64,000 nucleotides of DNA from UBA1573 sp034005165 (GTDB lineage: Bacteria > Pseudomonadota > Alphaproteobacteria > Micavibrionales > Micavibrionaceae): the NCBI GenBank assembly GCA_034005165.1, contig JAVEVE010000001.1, positions 496,001 to 560,000 of the forward strand. The letters run 5' to 3'. How positions within the stretch are numbered: the stretch's first letter is position 1; every line of letters starts with the position of its first letter. The position numbers and the translations under genes were made by a program. The notes beneath the pieces are model-generated. The model searched no databases, was not told the DNA's origin, and worked only from the letters and a program-made list of their open reading frames with translations. Of this stretch, positions 44,725-54,429 are shown piece by piece.

Positions 44725-46087
44725 CAACCTCCAACGTGTAACCCTGCCGAAATTTGCAATTCTATGGCTCGGCATTTATGCCTGCGGCGCTTTAATGGTC
44801 GTTGCAAGTATTGCCACCCTGTTCGGTGCAGTTGCCGCAGGATCGTCTATTGCCTTCTTCATTCTAGCAGCCGTCTTCGGGTACGAAACACTCACCCGCC
44901 GCACGACAGAGACATCACTACAAAAGAAAGTCGAAAATCTCGACCAGCAACAGCACCGTCTGATACGAGAAATCGCCCGCACACGCAACGATGTCGATGC
45001 ACTGAAGGATGACATGGTGCAAACAGCACTCACCCTTCAAAAAGAGATGAAGAAGTACAACGCACTGATCCGCACCGAAGACGTCCCTGCCCAACCGTCA
45101 GGAGCTTTCGGTTCGGTCAAAAAATCTTTGGAAAAAATGGGCAACCGTATGCGCCCGTCTTCTATTGCCTCGTTTATGCCGCGCCAAAAGCCGGCTAACG
45201 AAGCAGAGACCGTTCCAAACCTCGACAAGGCAAAAGAAACGCTGCGCAAATATAAAGACATTATGATGTCCACGCCGAATGAGGAAAAACTCACCACCTA
45301 TATTGATGATGAGCCGGTACCTGAATATTCAAAAGCCGTTTTGTCAGAACTGATCCATCACGCTGTTCAGAACGATAAAATCGAAATCTTTGCGCAACCG
45401 ATTGTCAAACTCCCGTCGCGGCGTATGACCTATCTCGAACTCTTTGCCCGTATCCGCGCCCGCGCAGGGATTTACCTGCCCGCAGACACCTACCGCCCGC
45501 TGGCTGAAGAGGAAACAACAATTGAAAATGTTGACCATTCATTGTTACTGCATACCATTGATACAATCCGTGCCGATGCGCGCCGCGGGATTGAAATCGG
45601 GTACTTCATAAATATCTGTGCCAGCACTTTCAAAAACCAACGCTACATGACCGACCTTCTGGAATTCCTGAAATCGCGGCGCGATCTGGCACATCTTTTG
45701 GTGTTTGAATTGCAATATAAAGAATACAACACACTTCCGCCGCAAATCATCCGCATCATTGACGGCCTCAGCCGACTGGGATGTAAATTTTCGATCGACA
45801 ACCTCCCGACATGGGATATTGACGATGACATGCTCGCAGAAAACGGAATCAACTTCCTGAAAATTGATGCCCGTACATTGGTTGATCTGTGTTCGACCCA
45901 ACACGGAGAAATGGATTTGGCAAAATTCAAATCCCGCCTTGATCGCTCGGGATTAGAATTGATCGTTGAAAAATTTGAATCCGAACAAGACCTCATCGAA
46001 CTGCTCGATTTTGAAATCGACTACGGCGAAGGATATTTGTTTGGAAAACCTGACCTTGAAATGGCCTATCGTAAACAAGTCGCCTAA
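44708..46087 (+). CDS. Membrane protein with degenerate EAL domain
   Basis: 459 residues from the ATG at 44708, chosen for its GGAGG six bases upstream. Two membrane helices near the N-terminus (about 14-60) are followed by a coiled coil (about 65-120) and an EAL-like domain (about 205-455). The catalytic residues are eroded: EAL reads ELF, the usual DD pair reads DN (SIDNLPTWD), and the ExTE site reads ELQY. The Lys in LKIDA and the final GEGYLFGKP remain. It is probably not a phosphodiesterase and more likely a c-di-GMP effector or a structural relative. It overlaps pyrD by 17 bases. Confidence 0.85.
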   Translation: MPNPRNNLQRVTLPKFAILWLGIYACGALMVVASIATLFGAVAAGSSIAFFILAAVFGYETLTRRTTETSLQKKVENLDQQQHRLIREIARTRNDVDALKDDMVQTALTLQKEMKKYNALIRTEDVPAQPSGAFGSVKKSLEKMGNRMRPSSIASFMPRQKPANEAETVPNLDKAKETLRKYKDIMMSTPNEEKLTTYIDDEPVPEYSKAVLSELIHHAVQNDKIEIFAQPIVKLPSRRMTYLELFARIRARAGIYLPADTYRPLAEEETTIENVDHSLLLHTIDTIRADARRGIEIGYFINICASTFKNQRYMTDLLEFLKSRRDLAHLLVFELQYKEYNTLPPQIIRIIDGLSRLGCKFSIDNLPTWDIDDDMLAENGINFLKIDARTLVDLCSTQHGEMDLAKFKSRLDRSGLELIVEKFESEQDLIELLDFEIDYGEGYLFGKPDLEMAYRKQVA

Positions 46088-46113
46088 CACATCTAACCTC
46101 ACAAGGATAACAG

Positions 46114-47907
46114 ATGACCCGACCTCTATTTTTGACTGCTGCACTTTTGGTATCAACACTTCCGCAAGCCTCTCTCGCAGCCGAACCGAATTATGCGCTC
46201 TCTTTGTATGGAGACATTAAATACGCAGCAGACTTCGCGCATTTCGACTATGTGAACCCCGATGCTCCAAAAGGTGGCGCCGTAAAATTCCAGGCCATCG
46301 GAACATTTGACAGCCTCAATCCGCATGTAATCAAAGGAAACCCTGCGGCGGGGCTTGACGCACTGACCAACCCAACTTTGATGGTACAATCCTATGACGA
46401 GCCATTCACCATGTACTGCTATGTCGCGCAATCCGTTGAACGCGCAGACGACAATATGTCGATTTCGTTCAACCTCCGCCCCGAAGCCCAATGGAATGAT
46501 GGACAAAAATTAACTGCTGAGGATATCATTTGGACGTTCAACGCACTGGTAAAGGATGGCGCTCCATTTTACCGCGCCTATTACGGAGACGTTAAATCCG
46601 TAACGGCCGAAACACCGACACGTGTCACCTTCACCTTTGCGCATGCCGATAACCGCGAGCTTCCCTTGATTATTGGACAAATGCCGATCCTCCCGAAACA
46701 TTACTGGGACGGAAAAGATTTCAGCCAAAGCACCCTTGAAGTGCCAGTGAACGCAGGCCCATATACCATCAGCAACGTTCAACCGGGTAGGTCTATTGAA
46801 TACTCCCGTAAGACAGATTGGTGGGGAGCAGGCCTTAACGTCAACAAAGGCCGCTACAACTTCGATAAAATTACCTACATCTATTTCCGCGATCCAAACG
46901 TAGCCCTCGAAGCATTCTTCGCAGGAGAATATGATCTTCAACAGGAAAACATCGCTAAATTATGGAACGCAGCCTACGATGTTGCCCCTGTTAAAGACGG
47001 ACGCATCATAAAGCAGGAGATTGCCAACACCCGTCCGGCAGGCCTGCAAGGATTTATCTACAACACCCGCCGCCCGGTCTTTGCTGACCCGAAAGTACGC
47101 GAAGCTCTGGCTTATGCATTCGACTTCGAATGGGAAAACAAACAATTTGCCTACGGCTCTTATGTCCGCACCCGTTCCTACTTTGAAAACTCCGAACTCG
47201 CAGCAACAGGTCTTCCGTCAGAAAAAGAACTGGCCATTCTGGAACCTTACCGCGATCAATTGCCTGCCGAAGTGTTCACAACCGAATACAACCCGCCAAA
47301 AACAGATGGCTCCGGCAACAACCGTATGAATTTGAAAAAGGCTACCGATATTCTCGATGCCGCAGGATATAAAGTAGGAACAGATGGTATCCGTGTTTCT
47401 CCGAAAAATGGGAAACCACTTGAGTTCGAGTTTGTTGATGCAAACCCGGCGTTCGAGCGCTGGATTTTGCCGTTCATTCAAAACCTCAAAAAAATCGGCG
47501 TTAAAGCATCTTTCCGTGTTGTGGATGAGGCTCAATATATCAACCGCATGCAAACATTTGACTTTGACATGACAACTATGGTCATCCCTCAATCCGACAG
47601 CCCCGGCAACGAACAACGTGAATTCTGGATGTCTGAAAAAGCGGATATGAACGGCTCCCGTAACTATATAGGTCTAAAAAATAAAGTCGTTGACGAAATG
47701 GTTGAACAACTCATCAAAGCCCAAACCCGCGAAGATCTCGTGGCCCATTGCCGTGCACTTGATCGCGTCCTCCAATGGAACTTCCTTGCCATCCCGAACT
47801 GGTACTACAACAAATGGCGTTTGGCATGGTGGTCAAAACTGGAACATCCCGAGCATCTCTCAGGTACAACCCCTGCCATTCTCGATACATGGTGGGTCAA
47901 ACAATAA
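46114..47907 (+). CDS. YejA-like peptide-binding protein (SBP family 5)
   Basis: 597 residues. The signal peptide ends near SLAAEP. The mature part parallels the binding protein at 9 kb segment by segment: NPDAPKGGAV, the GTFDSLNPH block, KLTAEDIIWTFNAL and FIYNTRRPVFADPKVREAL. It should deliver peptides to the Yej ABC importer, whose permeases and ATPase lie 4-13 kb downstream on the same strand. It begins 26 bases after the degenerate EAL gene. Two such proteins in one window suggest a duplication with different specificities. Confidence 0.93.
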   Translation: MTRPLFLTAALLVSTLPQASLAAEPNYALSLYGDIKYAADFAHFDYVNPDAPKGGAVKFQAIGTFDSLNPHVIKGNPAAGLDALTNPTLMVQSYDEPFTMYCYVAQSVERADDNMSISFNLRPEAQWNDGQKLTAEDIIWTFNALVKDGAPFYRAYYGDVKSVTAETPTRVTFTFAHADNRELPLIIGQMPILPKHYWDGKDFSQSTLEVPVNAGPYTISNVQPGRSIEYSRKTDWWGAGLNVNKGRYNFDKITYIYFRDPNVALEAFFAGEYDLQQENIAKLWNAAYDVAPVKDGRIIKQEIANTRPAGLQGFIYNTRRPVFADPKVREALAYAFDFEWENKQFAYGSYVRTRSYFENSELAATGLPSEKELAILEPYRDQLPAEVFTTEYNPPKTDGSGNNRMNLKKATDILDAAGYKVGTDGIRVSPKNGKPLEFEFVDANPAFERWILPFIQNLKKIGVKASFRVVDEAQYINRMQTFDFDMTTMVIPQSDSPGNEQREFWMSEKADMNGSRNYIGLKNKVVDEMVEQLIKAQTREDLVAHCRALDRVLQWNFLAIPNWYYNKWRLAWWSKLEHPEHLSGTTPAILDTWWVKQ

Positions 47908-47940
47908 AAAAATGTAACTGCGTACAAACAGGTGAGAAAA

Positions 47941-48732
47941 ATGAATACCCAACAAGAGACCCAAAGAAAAATGGTGGAAGCCGTTTTATATAGACTTTGT
48001 GTTAAGGATATGGCGCTTGACTGTTCCGAATCCTGTCCTCCAAAACAGCGGGCAATCAATGAATTCACTAGCATGTATTTGCAGGAAATACGGCTTTTGC
48101 TGGCTGATTTCGCGGGACATTTCGTTTTGTCCGAGACTGTACGCAAAGACACGATAAATCCTGAAATTATTGAAATGGTCTCTCCGCAACTGTCTGCCGA
48201 AATCGCAAATCTCCCGTTTCTCGACAGAGAAAAATTGCGCCTGCTTAGAGAATTCGAGTCGGCAGGACACAACGCATTGCAGGATGCACGCTCTACATCC
48301 TCGGAAAATCTCTGTACAAAAGTTGAATCCGAACCAATTCCTCCGGTCAATATTTCTTTCAACAATCCGCTTGATATGGAATCTCTTGAGGAATTTGTTC
48401 AAAAGCTAGAGTGCATAAACTTATGCCTCTTCACATCAGAAACAACACCACCAACACCAAAACTCGACAGAGAGGACTTAGCTGATGTCATTCTGGAGTT
48501 GCAAGCTGACATCGAAGCCAGCGGCGAGGAAATTGATCCGGAATTCTATAACGATGCGACAGAACAAGAGGGGGTAAGAATTGCCTTTGAAATTGTCGCG
48601 GATAGCCTGAACAGACTGCGTAGTATAACTCCGAAAACGCCATACCCAACAGGCATCACGGCAAAGGACCTTCCGACACTATCTGGATTCACATCCCCGT
48701 TTGAACCTGTCGGCGCAAAATATTTGAATTAG
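47941..48732 (+). CDS. Protein of unknown function, 263 residues
   Basis: I do not recognise the family. The ATG at 47941 has GGTGAG just upstream; a GTG at 47932 is also in frame. The protein is acidic and helical, with several Cys in the N-terminal part (YRLCVKDMALDCSESCPP) that could bind metal or form disulfides, and no signal peptide or membrane segment. The C-terminal 40 residues are Pro/Thr-rich. It lies between the second binding protein and kdsB on the same strand. Confidence 0.72.
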   Translation: MNTQQETQRKMVEAVLYRLCVKDMALDCSESCPPKQRAINEFTSMYLQEIRLLLADFAGHFVLSETVRKDTINPEIIEMVSPQLSAEIANLPFLDREKLRLLREFESAGHNALQDARSTSSENLCTKVESEPIPPVNISFNNPLDMESLEEFVQKLECINLCLFTSETTPPTPKLDREDLADVILELQADIEASGEEIDPEFYNDATEQEGVRIAFEIVADSLNRLRSITPKTPYPTGITAKDLPTLSGFTSPFEPVGAKYLN

Positions 48733-48751
48733 AAGGAGCGCGCATACCCTC

Positions 48752-49531
48752 ATGAAAACTGCCATCATCATCCCTGCACGATACGGCTCCACCCGCTTCC
48801 CCGGAAAACCGCTGGCTCTACTGGCGGGCAAAGCAGTTCTCGACCGCGTCTATGAAGTGGCCCAATCCGCAGCAGTCACAAACACAACTATCCATGTCGC
48901 AACCGATGATGCGCGTATCCGTGACCATTGCACGCAACAAAACATCCCAGTTCTAATGACACCTGAAACCTGTGCCACGGGAACGGATCGTGCCATGGCA
49001 GCCATCGCGCAAATGGATGATAAACCTGACTTCATCATAAACCTGCAAGGGGATGCGCCGCTAACACCTTCTGATTTTGTCCGCGCTTTGATTGAAGAAG
49101 CATCAAATAACAAATCAGCAGACATCATCACACCCGTGACCCAACTTGCATGGACAGAGCTCGATACGCTCAGAGACCATAAAAAACAAACCCCTTTTTC
49201 AGGAACAACAGCCATCATAGACTTATCAGGTCGCGCCTTATGGTTCTCGAAAAATATTATACCGGCTATTCGCAAAGAAGATCGCTCGGCGCCTCTTTCA
49301 CCCGTCTATCGCCATATCGGCCTTTACGGATACAAACGGGCAGCCCTCGAAAAATATGTAACGCTCCCTGCCTCACGCTACGAGGAACTTGAAGGGTTGG
49401 AACAACTCCGCGCTCTGGAAAACGGCATGACCATCCAGACCGTCCTTGTAGATTATAAGGGACGCCCAGCCATGACCGGAATTGATAGCCCAGAGGATCT
49501 GGAACGTGCTGAAAACCTTTTGTCAAAGTAA
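48752..49531 (+). CDS. kdsB: 3-deoxy-manno-octulosonate cytidylyltransferase
   Basis: 259 residues. The nucleotide-binding start IPARYGSTRFPGKPL is diagnostic, with later INLQGDAPL (metal-binding Asp) and YRHIGLYGYKRAALEKY, all in the usual KdsB order. It activates Kdo as CMP-Kdo for the inner LPS core. AAGGAG lies 13 bases before the ATG. Its 3' end overlaps the O-antigen ligase gene, which makes a small surface-polysaccharide pair. Confidence 0.95.
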   Translation: MKTAIIIPARYGSTRFPGKPLALLAGKAVLDRVYEVAQSAAVTNTTIHVATDDARIRDHCTQQNIPVLMTPETCATGTDRAMAAIAQMDDKPDFIINLQGDAPLTPSDFVRALIEEASNNKSADIITPVTQLAWTELDTLRDHKKQTPFSGTTAIIDLSGRALWFSKNIIPAIRKEDRSAPLSPVYRHIGLYGYKRAALEKYVTLPASRYEELEGLEQLRALENGMTIQTVLVDYKGRPAMTGIDSPEDLERAENLLSK

Positions 49532-51158
49532 TCTCCCGTCGATCGCTCTCGGGTTAATCCTGATACTGGGCCTCTACCCGCAAAGCGGAGATAATCCGTT
49601 CATGCTGGCCCCGACACTTCTTTTGACAGGGGCACTGATATTCTTTAACCGCCTGACAAAAATCCCCACCAATGACCCGATGCTCTTGCTGATTCTGGGG
49701 CTTTATCTGACTTGGGGCGCGACAGGTCTCGCCAGTGCCGTGCCCTTCCCGACAAAAGTCACATGGGTGATCTTCGCCGTCCTACCGCTCACCTATCTAT
49801 ATGTCAGGACTTTCTCCAAAACAGACCTGACAGGACCGCTCGCACTATTCGGGTCCGCACTTGCTCTTCATATAATTTATGAATACGCCCAAGGCATCAA
49901 CAGGCCCGACAGTATTTTTGACGATAGCAATCTTGCGGGCATCACACTGGCGATTTGCATTCTAGCGGCGCAAATGAACAAAAGGACAAGCTACGCCCTG
50001 TTCCTGATGCTCCCGTCCTTGTTTCTGACAGAAAGCCGGACGGCCCTGCTCGCAATCATTGCAGGTGCCATTATGTTTGCGGCCCTTGATGATAAGGACA
50101 AGCTGAAACAATTCATCAAAGGAAAAATGTTCCGCTACAGCACCCTCGCCATTCTTGTGATGCTGGGCCTCAATTTATATATGACAGGGTTTGGTGATCG
50201 TATTCTCAATACAGTCGAACAATCCCAAGGCCGCATTGCGATCTGGACGGCATCCCTCACCATGGCGGCAGAACATCCGTTAACGGGGTTTGGCCTTGGT
50301 ACATTTCACTTAAACTATCCCCCCTTCCGCCTTGAAGGTGACGATTCCCTCGGCCTCATGGCTCATAACGAACCATTACAAACAGCCGTTGAATCCGGAT
50401 GGATCGCGATGACTCTTTTGTACGCAATCTTCGGCTTGGGACTGTATCGTGCCGTCAAAACACGGAATAAATTTTCAGCCTCGATCCTCAGTGTCCTTTT
50501 TGTATCCATCCATCTGACCTACCCGCTCCATGTGGTCGGGCTCATGATGATACTGGCCATATCTCTCGCAAAAACTGCACCGACATCCGATGAGCAAATA
50601 AAAACGCCAATCCTGTTCTCATCAGTACTCCTCATCACCTTCCTGTGTACCACCATCATTGCACTATCTGCCGGATATACATTTCTGCTCTGGCGGGAGG
50701 CCTCAAGCGCCGCAAAATTTCAGGATCAAGGCAAATTTGACGCCGCCATCACAGCCTGCTTTAATCAAGGAGATAAACAATTTCCGGACTGCCATGTCAT
50801 GGCAGCGAGATTTCTCTCCCTCTCGCAAAAATCAGATCCGAATGAATTGGAATATCATTTATTGGAATCCTATAGACGAAATCCGCTTAATCCGGAATTA
50901 CCCTATTTACGCGCGCGCTTTCTGCAAATCCGCGAGCCGCACAATACAGAACAATTACCACCTCTGCTGGACGAAAGCCTCAGACGTGATCCGACATATT
51001 GGAGATCCCGCGAAATGGCGATCAAGCTCCTGATGGCACAGAATAACTATAAAGACGCTAAAAAATATCTTGAACAGGGATTGATTTACCCCTATTCCGG
51101 ACAGGTGAGAGACATATTTATAACCCTGAGAGCACAGATCAATGCCCACCTCAACTAG
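49506..51158 (+). CDS. O-antigen ligase/polymerase (Wzy_C family) with C-terminal TPR-like part
   Basis: About 550 residues from a GTG at 49506 with GAGG nine bases upstream; a TTG at 49482 is in frame too, so the start is uncertain. Ten or more membrane segments carry the Wzy_C region: GRIAIWTASLTMAAEHPLTG, then FGLGTF and AHNEPLQTAVESGW. Such proteins ligate O-antigen to lipid A-core or polymerise it at the periplasmic face. The last 130 residues are soluble with TPR-like helices. It overlaps kdsB by 26 bases and the phosphatase gene by 17. Confidence 0.87.
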   Translation: MLKTFCQSNLPSIALGLILILGLYPQSGDNPFMLAPTLLLTGALIFFNRLTKIPTNDPMLLLILGLYLTWGATGLASAVPFPTKVTWVIFAVLPLTYLYVRTFSKTDLTGPLALFGSALALHIIYEYAQGINRPDSIFDDSNLAGITLAICILAAQMNKRTSYALFLMLPSLFLTESRTALLAIIAGAIMFAALDDKDKLKQFIKGKMFRYSTLAILVMLGLNLYMTGFGDRILNTVEQSQGRIAIWTASLTMAAEHPLTGFGLGTFHLNYPPFRLEGDDSLGLMAHNEPLQTAVESGWIAMTLLYAIFGLGLYRAVKTRNKFSASILSVLFVSIHLTYPLHVVGLMMILAISLAKTAPTSDEQIKTPILFSSVLLITFLCTTIIALSAGYTFLLWREASSAAKFQDQGKFDAAITACFNQGDKQFPDCHVMAARFLSLSQKSDPNELEYHLLESYRRNPLNPELPYLRARFLQIREPHNTEQLPPLLDESLRRDPTYWRSREMAIKLLMAQNNYKDAKKYLEQGLIYPYSGQVRDIFITLRAQINAHLN

Positions 51159-51762
51159 GTTAATCATTGCCCGCCATGGCAATACCTTCTGCGCAGATCA
51201 AACCCCGACTCGTGTCGGAGCGCGTACCGACCTGCCATTGACAGAGGACGGAGAAGAACAGGCTTTGAAACTCGGACATCATCTCGCATCAATAAATGTG
51301 ATGCCGTCTGCGGTCTTTACATCGGAACTGAAACGCACAATTGATACGGCGCGTCTCGCCTGTGTTGCACTCGGATGTGTCGCACCGAATATACCCCTTA
51401 AATTTTTGAACGAAATTGACTACGGCCCGGATGAAAACCAGACTGACGAGTTTGTCCTCAAACGTCTCGGAGATAATGCTCTCAAAAATTGGGATGAAAT
51501 GGCTGTCATGCCCGATGACTGGTCGCCGCGGCCTGTCGAAATTCTAGTCAACTGGAAATCATTCCTGAAAGACTGCGCAGCGAACCACAAAGACCAGACA
51601 ACTATGGTTGTAACATCGAACGGCATTGCCCGCTTTGCCCTGCCCCATACCCAAAACGGCGCAGATTTACCCATGAAGCTTAAAACAGGTGCTTTCGGCA
51701 TTCTGGAATATGATGATACATCATCCGTCTGGCACGTTAGGGACTGGAATATCCGCCCGTAA
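51142..51762 (+). CDS. Histidine phosphatase superfamily protein
   Basis: 206 residues. The catalytic RHG motif (IIARHGNTF) with the phospho-accepting His is near residue 11, and the proton-donor region (SELKRTIDTA) follows. The second conserved His, normally in a SHG-type loop, reads VVTSNGIARFAL here, an Asn variant seen in a subgroup of the superfamily. The substrate is unknown. It overlaps the ligase gene by 17 bases and precedes the Yej permease by 18. Confidence 0.87.
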   Translation: MPTSTRLIIARHGNTFCADQTPTRVGARTDLPLTEDGEEQALKLGHHLASINVMPSAVFTSELKRTIDTARLACVALGCVAPNIPLKFLNEIDYGPDENQTDEFVLKRLGDNALKNWDEMAVMPDDWSPRPVEILVNWKSFLKDCAANHKDQTTMVVTSNGIARFALPHTQNGADLPMKLKTGAFGILEYDDTSSVWHVRDWNIRP

Positions 51763-51780
51763 TGTGATTCAATACGAACC

Positions 51781-52887
51781 ATGTTAACCTATATCCTTCG
51801 CCGTCTTGCGCTGATTGTCCCGACCATCTTCGGGATTTTACTGGTCAGCTTTGTCGTTATTCAATTTGTCCCGGGTGGTCCTGTGGAACGAATGATTGCC
51901 CAATTGCAAGGCCACGGCGCAGAAGCAACGGCCCGCTTTGCAGGCAACGGCGCCGATATGGCCTCGAATGCCATGTCGGGACAAATGACGGGACAATCTT
52001 CAAATTATCGCGGCTCACAAGGTCTTGATCCGGAGTTTGTTAAAGAGCTCGAAGCCATGTACGGGTTCGATAAACCCGCCCCCGAACGTTTCCTCACCAT
52101 GATAAAAAATTATCTGACCTTTGATCTGGGCGACAGCTATTACCGTGATACCAAAGTCGTGGATTTGATTTTGGACAAAATGCCCGTCTCAATTTCCTTG
52201 GGCCTATGGTCAACTCTACTCATATATATGATCTCCATTCCATTAGGCATCAAAAAAGCCGTCAAAGATGGTCAGGCTTTTGACATCTGGACATCTGCCG
52301 TCATTTTCATCGGCTATGCCATCCCGTCTTTCCTCTTTGCAATCTTGCTGATTATCGTCTTTGCGGGGGACAGATATTTCGACTGGTTCCCGTTGCGCGG
52401 CATTGTCTCCGACAACTGGTCTGACCTTCCACCGCTTGAAAAAGCACTGGATTATATGTGGCACATGACACTTCCGGTTCTTGCCATGGTCATCTCGGGA
52501 TTTGCGGGGCTTACCATGCTCACCAAGAACTCCTTCTTGGATGAAATCGGCAAACAATATGTACAAACCGCGCGCGCCAAAGGACTGCCCGAGAAAAAAG
52601 TTCTCTATGGTCATGTGTTCAGAAATGCAATGCTGATCGTAATCGCAGGCTTTCCCGCAGCCTTCATGCATATCTTCTTTACAGGCTCTCTCCTGATCGA
52701 AGTGATCTTCTCGCTCGATGGTCTGGGACTATTAGGGTACGAGTCGATTATCAACCGCGACTATCCGGTTGTTTTGGGAACTCTTTATATTTATGCGCTG
52801 ATCGGATTGGTCATCACATTACTGCGGGATATTATTTATGTGATGGTGGACCCGCGGATCAATTTCGACGCAAGCCCCAATGTTTAG
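51781..52887 (+). CDS. yejB: Peptide ABC transporter permease YejB
   Basis: 368 residues. The first helix starts MLTYILRRLALIVPTIFGI, which is typical of DppB/YejB permeases, followed by a long periplasmic insert (about 30-130) and the BPD_transp_1 core with the EAA-type loop IGKQYVQTARAKGLPEKKVLYGHVFRNAM. It forms half of the membrane pore of a peptide importer. Its partner YejE is next on the same strand, but an unrelated minus-strand gene sits between them. Confidence 0.94.
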   Translation: MLTYILRRLALIVPTIFGILLVSFVVIQFVPGGPVERMIAQLQGHGAEATARFAGNGADMASNAMSGQMTGQSSNYRGSQGLDPEFVKELEAMYGFDKPAPERFLTMIKNYLTFDLGDSYYRDTKVVDLILDKMPVSISLGLWSTLLIYMISIPLGIKKAVKDGQAFDIWTSAVIFIGYAIPSFLFAILLIIVFAGDRYFDWFPLRGIVSDNWSDLPPLEKALDYMWHMTLPVLAMVISGFAGLTMLTKNSFLDEIGKQYVQTARAKGLPEKKVLYGHVFRNAMLIVIAGFPAAFMHIFFTGSLLIEVIFSLDGLGLLGYESIINRDYPVVLGTLYIYALIGLVITLLRDIIYVMVDPRINFDASPNV

Positions 52888-52905
52888 AACAAAATCTGAA
52901 AAAGC

Positions 52906-53271
52906 CTAACGACCTTCAAGATCAAGTGTCGACATTGGCCTGTAACGGCCATTACGCTCAATAAAAGCCTCAAGAGCCTGATGTGCTTTAACAATTAAAG
53001 CTTTATCTTTAGGGCCAAACTCATCGCTTTCAGCCATTGCCTTGATTTGCTCGCGTGTCTTATGTTCACCTTCGGTCATAACCTCTTTGTGAATATCTTT
53101 GAACTTAAGATGCTGGACACTTTCGCTGCGGACAGGATTTGTCAGCTTCAAATAAACACCCGCATAATCACCGAAATACCCAACTTGATATCCGGAATAT
53201 CTTTCGTCAGCTCCGACGGACCGGAGTGCGGATGTTGCACCTGCAAAGGCTGTATCAATAAATTGGACCAT
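52906..53271 (-). CDS. Protein of unknown function between yejB and yejE
   Basis: 121 residues; I do not recognise the family. The ATG has a strong GGAGG five bases upstream, which supports a real gene. The N-terminus has a mild hydrophobic stretch (FIDTAFAGATSAL); the rest is charged, with Tyr-rich segment RYSGYQVGYFGDYAGVY and a helical C-terminus. It runs against the yej genes, so it must have its own promoter, and looks like an insertion into the operon. Confidence 0.7.
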   Translation of the reverse strand: MVQFIDTAFAGATSALRSVGADERYSGYQVGYFGDYAGVYLKLTNPVRSESVQHLKFKDIHKEVMTEGEHKTREQIKAMAESDEFGPKDKALIVKAHQALEAFIERNGRYRPMSTLDLEGR

Positions 53272-53385
53272 AAGTTCCTCCGATTTTTTCCAGACCCTAT
53301 CAATATTATGTCAATATGTCAATGAAAAATATTAAATTCTGCCTTTTCAATTGTCGCCCGTAAAATAGCTGCTATCCTGTTGCAC

Positions 53386-54417
53386 ATGATAAGTTTTTCA
53401 CCAATCACTCACCGCCGCTGGGCACAATTCAAAGCAAATAAACGGGGATTCTGGTCTTTATGGATCTTTCTGGCCCTGTTTGTGATTGCCATGTCTGCAA
53501 ATATTCTGGCCAACAGCAAGCCGCTCCTAATTCACTATGACGGTACGCTCTATACGCCTTTTCTGAATTATTACCCTGAAACAACGTTCGGCGGAGATTT
53601 CGAAACCGAAGCTGATTATAGAGACCCGTATGTTTTGAAACTTATCGAAAGCAAGGGTGGAAAAATCATCTGGCCTATTGTCCGCTATTCCTACGACACG
53701 ATTAACTACAATCTGCCAACACCTGCCCCATCTGCCCCGACATCGGAAAACTGGCTAGGCACAGACGACCAAGGCCGCGATGTTGTAGCCCGGATGCTCT
53801 ACGGTTTCAGGATTTCCGTGTTGTTCGGGTTGGCCCTGACAATTTTTTCCTCGATCATCGGTGTAACAGCGGGCGCGTTTCAGGGATTTTACGGCGGAAA
53901 AGTTGATCTGGTTGCCCAACGTCTCATTGAAATCTGGTCTTCTCTCCCCAGCCTCTACATCCTGATTATTTTCTCGGCAATGTTTATCCCTGGTTTCTGG
54001 ACATTGCTGCTCATTCTTCTGTTGTTCTCATGGACACATTTGGTAGACGTAGTTCGGGCGGAATTTTTACGCGCGCGCTCTCTCGATTACGTCCGCGCGG
54101 CACGTGCTTTGGGTGTCGGAAACTTTACGCTGATGCGCCGACATATTCTGCCCAACGCGGTTGTCGCAACGCTGACGATGATGCCGTTTATCCTGACAGG
54201 TTCGATCACGGCACTCACATCACTGGACTTTTTGGGGCTTGGCTTGCCGCCCGGCTCTCCGTCTCTAGGTGAATTGCTGGCGCAGGGAAAAAACAACATC
54301 AACGCCCCATGGCTTGGCGGCACTGCATTCTTCTCTCTGGCAATTATGTTGACTTTGCTGACCTTTATCGGTGAAGCTGTACGGGACGCCTTTGATCCAC
54401 GCAAAACCAATCTGTAG
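53386..54417 (+). CDS. yejE: Peptide ABC transporter permease YejE
   Basis: 343 residues from the ATG at 53386 (a TTG at 53380 is in frame). The N-terminal cytoplasmic RRWAQFKANKRGFWSLWIF is the OppC/YejE start. A periplasmic insert follows, then the core with NWLGTDDQGRDVVARMLYGFR and the EAA loop YVRAARALGVGNFTLMRRHILPNA. It pairs with YejB. The M20 amidohydrolase starts 12 bases after its stop, so imported peptides may be processed by it. Confidence 0.94.
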   Translation: MISFSPITHRRWAQFKANKRGFWSLWIFLALFVIAMSANILANSKPLLIHYDGTLYTPFLNYYPETTFGGDFETEADYRDPYVLKLIESKGGKIIWPIVRYSYDTINYNLPTPAPSAPTSENWLGTDDQGRDVVARMLYGFRISVLFGLALTIFSSIIGVTAGAFQGFYGGKVDLVAQRLIEIWSSLPSLYILIIFSAMFIPGFWTLLLILLLFSWTHLVDVVRAEFLRARSLDYVRAARALGVGNFTLMRRHILPNAVVATLTMMPFILTGSITALTSLDFLGLGLPPGSPSLGELLAQGKNNINAPWLGGTAFFSLAIMLTLLTFIGEAVRDAFDPRKTNL

Positions 54418-54429
54418 GACGACTGGAAC

